A stretch of 8,738 bases of DNA from contig JAESUV010000227.1 of the NCBI GenBank assembly GCA_016762975.1, positions 3,707 through 12,444 of the forward strand, written 5' to 3'. Positions 7,182-8,738 of this stretch are shown here, piece after piece (position 1 is the stretch's first letter; each line of letters begins with the position of its first letter). The DNA is from Gammaproteobacteria bacterium. GTDB lineage: Bacteria > Pseudomonadota > Gammaproteobacteria > Pseudomonadales > Pseudohongiellaceae. A program made the position numbers and the translations under genes. Under the pieces are notes generated by a model. The model made no database searches. It was not told the DNA's origin and saw only the letters and a program-made list of their open reading frames with translations.

Positions 7182-7334
7182 CTACTTGGCTAACCCCTCA
7201 CCTTCTTGCGAATTCACCTCTTTTTTCTTGCGCAATAGACGACTAATAGTGTCTTGTAGATCTGGCTTCTTCTTCGCTTCCTCGGAATTTTCAGTCACTG
7301 TGTTTTCTTTCTCGTTTCCCGGCACTTCACTCAT
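7182..7334 (-). CDS. Small charged protein, 50 aa, unknown function
   Basis: A 50-residue frame starting MSEVPGNEKE and ending EGEGLAK, with a stop at 7182-7184. It is very hydrophilic: an acidic, probably disordered first half, then KKKPDLQDTISRLLRKKKE (21-39), which could form a short amphipathic helix with a basic end. There is no cysteine, signal peptide or membrane segment. Support comes from an excellent ribosome site, AGGAGA at 7342-7347 with 7-base spacing, and a promoter-like pair just upstream. It is the last gene of the leftward cluster, 59 bp after the XRE regulator stop. I do not recognise a family; a protein-binding adaptor or accessory peptide is speculative. Confidence 0.65.
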   Translation of the reverse strand: MSEVPGNEKENTVTENSEEAKKKPDLQDTISRLLRKKKEVNSQEGEGLAK

Positions 7335-7358
7335 AACAATTTCTCCTAGTTTTTAAAC

Positions 7359-7387
7359 ATTCTACCCCCTATAGAGTGAGCTGTCTT
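7359..7387 (-). promoter_or_regulatory. Candidate sigma70-type promoter for the 50-codon gene
   Basis: Read on the - strand, -35 AAGACA (7382-7387, 4 of 6 to TTGACA) and -10 TAGAAT (7359-7364, 5 of 6 to TATAAT) are 17 bp apart. Transcription would start near 7352, giving an 18-base leader that includes the AGGAGA site. It lies wholly in the gap after the XRE gene. Confidence 0.45.
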
Positions 7388-7393
7388 TTTCAG

Positions 7394-7606
7394 TTATTTC
7401 CTGTAGCTAAATACGCTCTCCAATGGCTTAGCGAAAACAGCAGAGATTCGAAATGCCACCTCCAGTGACGGAGAGTATTTACCTAGCTCAATCGCATTTA
7501 CAGTTTGTCTCGTTACTCCTATCAGCTTGGCAAGATCCAGTTGTGTCATGTCAGAATGCGCAGCACGTAACTGGCGTATGCAATTACTTATCGGGAGGTC
7601 AGGCAT
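7394..7606 (-). CDS. Small XRE-family (Cro/CI-type) transcriptional regulator
   Basis: DNA-binding protein of 70 residues consisting almost only of a helix-turn-helix. TQLDLAKLIGVTRQTVNAIE (21-40) is the HTH, followed by the LGKYSPSLEVAFRISAVF and PLESVFSYRK tail that typifies the compact YozG-like subgroup. The frame stays open to 7699, but I chose the ATG at 7606. It gives the normal family length, has AAGGGG at 7613-7618 with 6-base spacing, and overlaps the stop of the membrane gene in TGATG, a common coupling arrangement. In many bacteria this regulator type sits beside a small membrane protein, as here. It probably binds near its own operon promoter as a dimer; the target is not shown by the sequence. 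Confidence 0.92.
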   Translation of the reverse strand: MPDLPISNCIRQLRAAHSDMTQLDLAKLIGVTRQTVNAIELGKYSPSLEVAFRISAVFAKPLESVFSYRK

Positions 7607-8031
7607 CAATAGCCCCTTCTGTACTGCTTGATTAGCATCGAAGCACGAAGAATTTCTGCCACTATTATCGCCCCTAGATACAACATTCCAAACCCCCAAT
7701 TGCCGCCGTGGATATGAATCATGGGGAACGTGACAACCACAACCAAGCCGATCAACGTGATATAGGCGATCCGCGAAGCCTTATACGCGAACAGCTGATC
7801 CCGCTCATCTACTGGAATGCCCGCATCCTCCGGAGAGAGTTTGCGCGCCACTAATAGCAGCACACACTCCAACACAATGAACGCAGTTATGGCGATCGCC
7901 GCAAGATGCATCAGATAGCGAAAATTCGGATTTGGCTGATGGTAAACGCTAAACATATAAATGTAATAAGGAAGAAACACAGCAAGCAGCGCAAATATTG
8001 TAGCCCAAGCCCTCTTTTCACGAAAAGACAT
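7606..8031 (-). CDS. Four-helix membrane protein with DERD motif (DUF2178-like)
   Basis: Integral inner-membrane protein of 141 residues with four hydrophobic segments (about 9-29, 41-62, 86-105, 112-131). Between helices 2 and 3 is a loop with VDERDQLFAYKASRIAY (74-90). That DERD...KASRIAY pattern is what I recall from DUF2178-type membrane proteins encoded next to small XRE regulators. The ATG at 8031 has AGAGGTG at 8037-8043 with 5-base spacing. The stop overlaps the regulator start by one base (TGATG), so the two products are probably made in a fixed ratio. The function of the family is unknown; a membrane partner or signal input for the regulator is inference from gene pairing. Confidence 0.88.
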   Translation of the reverse strand: MSFREKRAWATIFALLAVFLPYYIYMFSVYHQPNPNFRYLMHLAAIAITAFIVLECVLLLVARKLSPEDAGIPVDERDQLFAYKASRIAYITLIGLVVVVTFPMIHIHGGNWGFGMLYLGAIIVAEILRASMLIKQYRRGY

Positions 8032-8082
8032 GCTGACACCTCTGATTCCGAATGGTTATTTGAAGAATGATTTTTTTGAATC

Positions 8083-8499
8083 CTATGGAGGGCCCACTAG
8101 TGCCACGCTAAAATTAGCACAACTCGCCAACACCTGCGGATCTTCAAGGATGATCTCAATCAATTGTCCCGGAATATCCTTTATGTGCACAACGAACGCT
8201 TCCGCATCGCCCCCGTATTCTTCTGAAGATCGCACTAGCGCAAATACTTGTTCTTGGAAATATTCCAAATTCACATTCTCAGCACCTTCTGCAAAGATAT
8301 CTACGGTAAGCGCATAAACATCATCGTAGAAGGGCTGTCCACACAATGCAAAATCGTTCTGGCGCATACTTACAGTAGCAGGGGCGTCAGAGGCAGTGTG
8401 CATCTCTAGAAACTGACTCCCACTCTGCGAATTAGCTCCCAAATGAAAACCTACGAATGAAAGAAGAACTGCAATTAAACCTAGCAAGATAATTTTCAT
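8083..8499 (-). CDS. Hypothetical exported protein, 138 aa
   Basis: Unrecognised small protein with an N-terminal signal sequence: MKIILLGLIAVLLSFVGFHLGA, cleavage probably after residue 22. There is no lipobox cysteine, so it is likely soluble periplasmic or anchored by the uncleaved helix. The mature part is acidic and holds two cysteines, C53 (FALCGQPF) and C127 (LASCANF), which could form one disulfide. An alternating hydrophobic stretch, AFVVHIKDIPGQLIEIILED (101-120), suggests beta structure. The frame extends to an ATG at 8559, but that start lies inside an operator and adds 20 polar residues before the signal sequence. ATG 8499 has AGAGGG at 8509-8514 with 9-base spacing. It is the first gene of the leftward cluster, 51 bp before the membrane protein. 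Confidence 0.8.
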   Translation of the reverse strand: MKIILLGLIAVLLSFVGFHLGANSQSGSQFLEMHTASDAPATVSMRQNDFALCGQPFYDDVYALTVDIFAEGAENVNLEYFQEQVFALVRSSEEYGGDAEAFVVHIKDIPGQLIEIILEDPQVLASCANFSVALVGPP

Positions 8500-8558
8500 A
8501 GTATAGAGCCCTCTTTTCCAGTGAATAAAGGATGTATGTTCATTAAAAACTCTGAACA

Positions 8559-8580
8559 CGTGTCTAATATATTTGACACG
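8559..8580. promoter_or_regulatory. Operator copy 1: 22-bp near-perfect palindrome
   Basis: CGTGTC and GACACG arms enclose a 10-bp AT-rich core. The site matches its own reverse complement at 20 of 22 positions. Its length and symmetry suit a TetR-type or similar dimeric repressor. It spans about +1 to +22 of the predicted leftward transcript. Confidence 0.7.
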
Positions 8581-8602
8581 AGGTGCATTCTAGACGGACA
8601 TT
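8573..8602 (+). promoter_or_regulatory. Candidate rightward promoter toward the divergent gene
   Basis: A perfect -35 TTGACA (8573-8578) lies in operator copy 1. An 18-bp gap leads to GACATT (8597-8602), which keeps only the -10 positions A2, A4 and T6. Transcription would begin near 8609, inside operator copy 2, leaving a leader of about 109 bases. The weak -10 makes this uncertain. Confidence 0.3.
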
Positions 8603-8615
8603 GATCTCGTGTCTA
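8587..8615 (-). promoter_or_regulatory. Sigma70-type promoter of the leftward cluster
   Basis: On the - strand, -35 TAGACA (8610-8615, 5 of 6) and -10 TAGAAT (8587-8592, 5 of 6) are separated by exactly 17 bp. The -35 lies inside operator copy 2 and the expected start near 8580 falls at the edge of operator copy 1. A bound repressor would therefore cover both the -35 and the start point. The leader to ATG 8499 would be about 80 bases. Confidence 0.6.
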
Positions 8616-8629
8616 ATATTTTTTACACC
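8608..8629. promoter_or_regulatory. Operator copy 2: 22-bp related site
   Basis: Identical to copy 1 at 19 of 22 positions in the same orientation. The left arm CGTGTC is kept while the right arm is degraded to TACACC, so binding may be weaker. Centre-to-centre distance to copy 1 is 49 bp, and CTCGTGTC (8606-8613) is an exact inverted copy of GACACGAG (8575-8582). Confidence 0.65.
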
Positions 8630-8717
8630 ATCACGAACCACAGCCCCCAAGATCAGGCATAGCGGCTTGCGCCCAATGTTGGATTACACTAACTTAGCGC
8701 AGCAACAAGGAGAGAAC

Positions 8718-8738
8718 ATGAGCTGGCAAAACGAAGTA
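8718..8738 (+). CDS. Start of a divergent gene (first 7 codons), possibly acyl-CoA carboxyltransferase
   Basis: ATG at 8718 opens MSWQNEV and runs off the window. A strong ribosome site AAGGAGAG (8707-8714) precedes it, so the start is credible. MSWQ-x-E-V resembles the beginning of biotin-dependent acyl-CoA carboxyltransferase beta subunits as I recall them, but seven residues cannot establish a family. It lies 218 bp from the leftward cluster start and shares the two-operator region with it. Confidence 0.55.

Noticed and set aside
7607..7699. 31-residue extension of the XRE regulator
   Set aside because: It overlaps the membrane-protein coding sequence, lacks a ribosome site and exceeds the usual family length.
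8030..8317. 95-codon + strand open frame opposite the exported 138-residue protein
   Set aside because: It is antisense to a gene with a signal peptide and ribosome site; the product is rich in Ser, Thr and Pro and resembles a reverse-strand artefact.
8500..8559. 20-residue upstream extension of the 138-residue exported protein from ATG 8559
   Set aside because: It would start inside operator copy 1 and put polar residues ahead of a normal signal sequence; ATG 8499 has its own ribosome site.

Overview
The window looks like chromosomal DNA of a Gram-negative, probably marine or environmental gammaproteobacterium. The grounds are moderate GC content, a 7TMR-DISM sensor kinase with a NarL-type regulator, a large Sec-exported surface protein, a fatty-acid-oxidation crotonase, and frequent GTG starts with ordinary Shine-Dalgarno sites. 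The taxonomic guess is inference. I see no tRNA, rRNA, transposase, integrase or CRISPR array.

Left part (1-5336): a two-component pair reads rightward. It consists of a membrane histidine kinase, whose N-terminus lies outside the window, and a GTG-started NarL/FixJ response regulator 4 bp downstream. Converging on it is a 1005-residue exported protein with a signal peptide, a long beta-rich N-terminal region with cysteines, two immunoglobulin-like (HYR-type) repeats, and a C-terminal beta-helix-like domain interrupted by a run of ten x-K-S triplets. The two-component pair may or may not control it; the sequence shows only adjacency.

Middle (5337-7067): a 350-bp intergenic region with a perfect 9-bp-arm dyad is followed by an unrecognised 162-residue protein. 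Then, 22 bp on, comes a clear delta(3,5)-delta(2,4)-dienoyl-CoA isomerase relative with all three catalytic acidic residues of the mammalian enzyme. The two genes are probably co-transcribed.

Right part (7182-8738): a leftward cluster encodes a secreted 138-residue protein, a four-helix membrane protein with a DERD motif, and a small XRE-type regulator whose ATG overlaps the membrane gene stop (TGATG). Beyond these lies a 50-residue charged protein, too short for most gene callers, which appears to have its own promoter. Upstream of the cluster two related 22-bp palindromes flank and overlap a good leftward sigma70-type promoter. The first 7 codons of a divergent rightward gene begin at 8718. 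This double-operator control region, shared by a membrane-protein/XRE cluster and a divergent gene whose first residues resemble acyl-CoA carboxyltransferases, is the most informative regulatory signal here.
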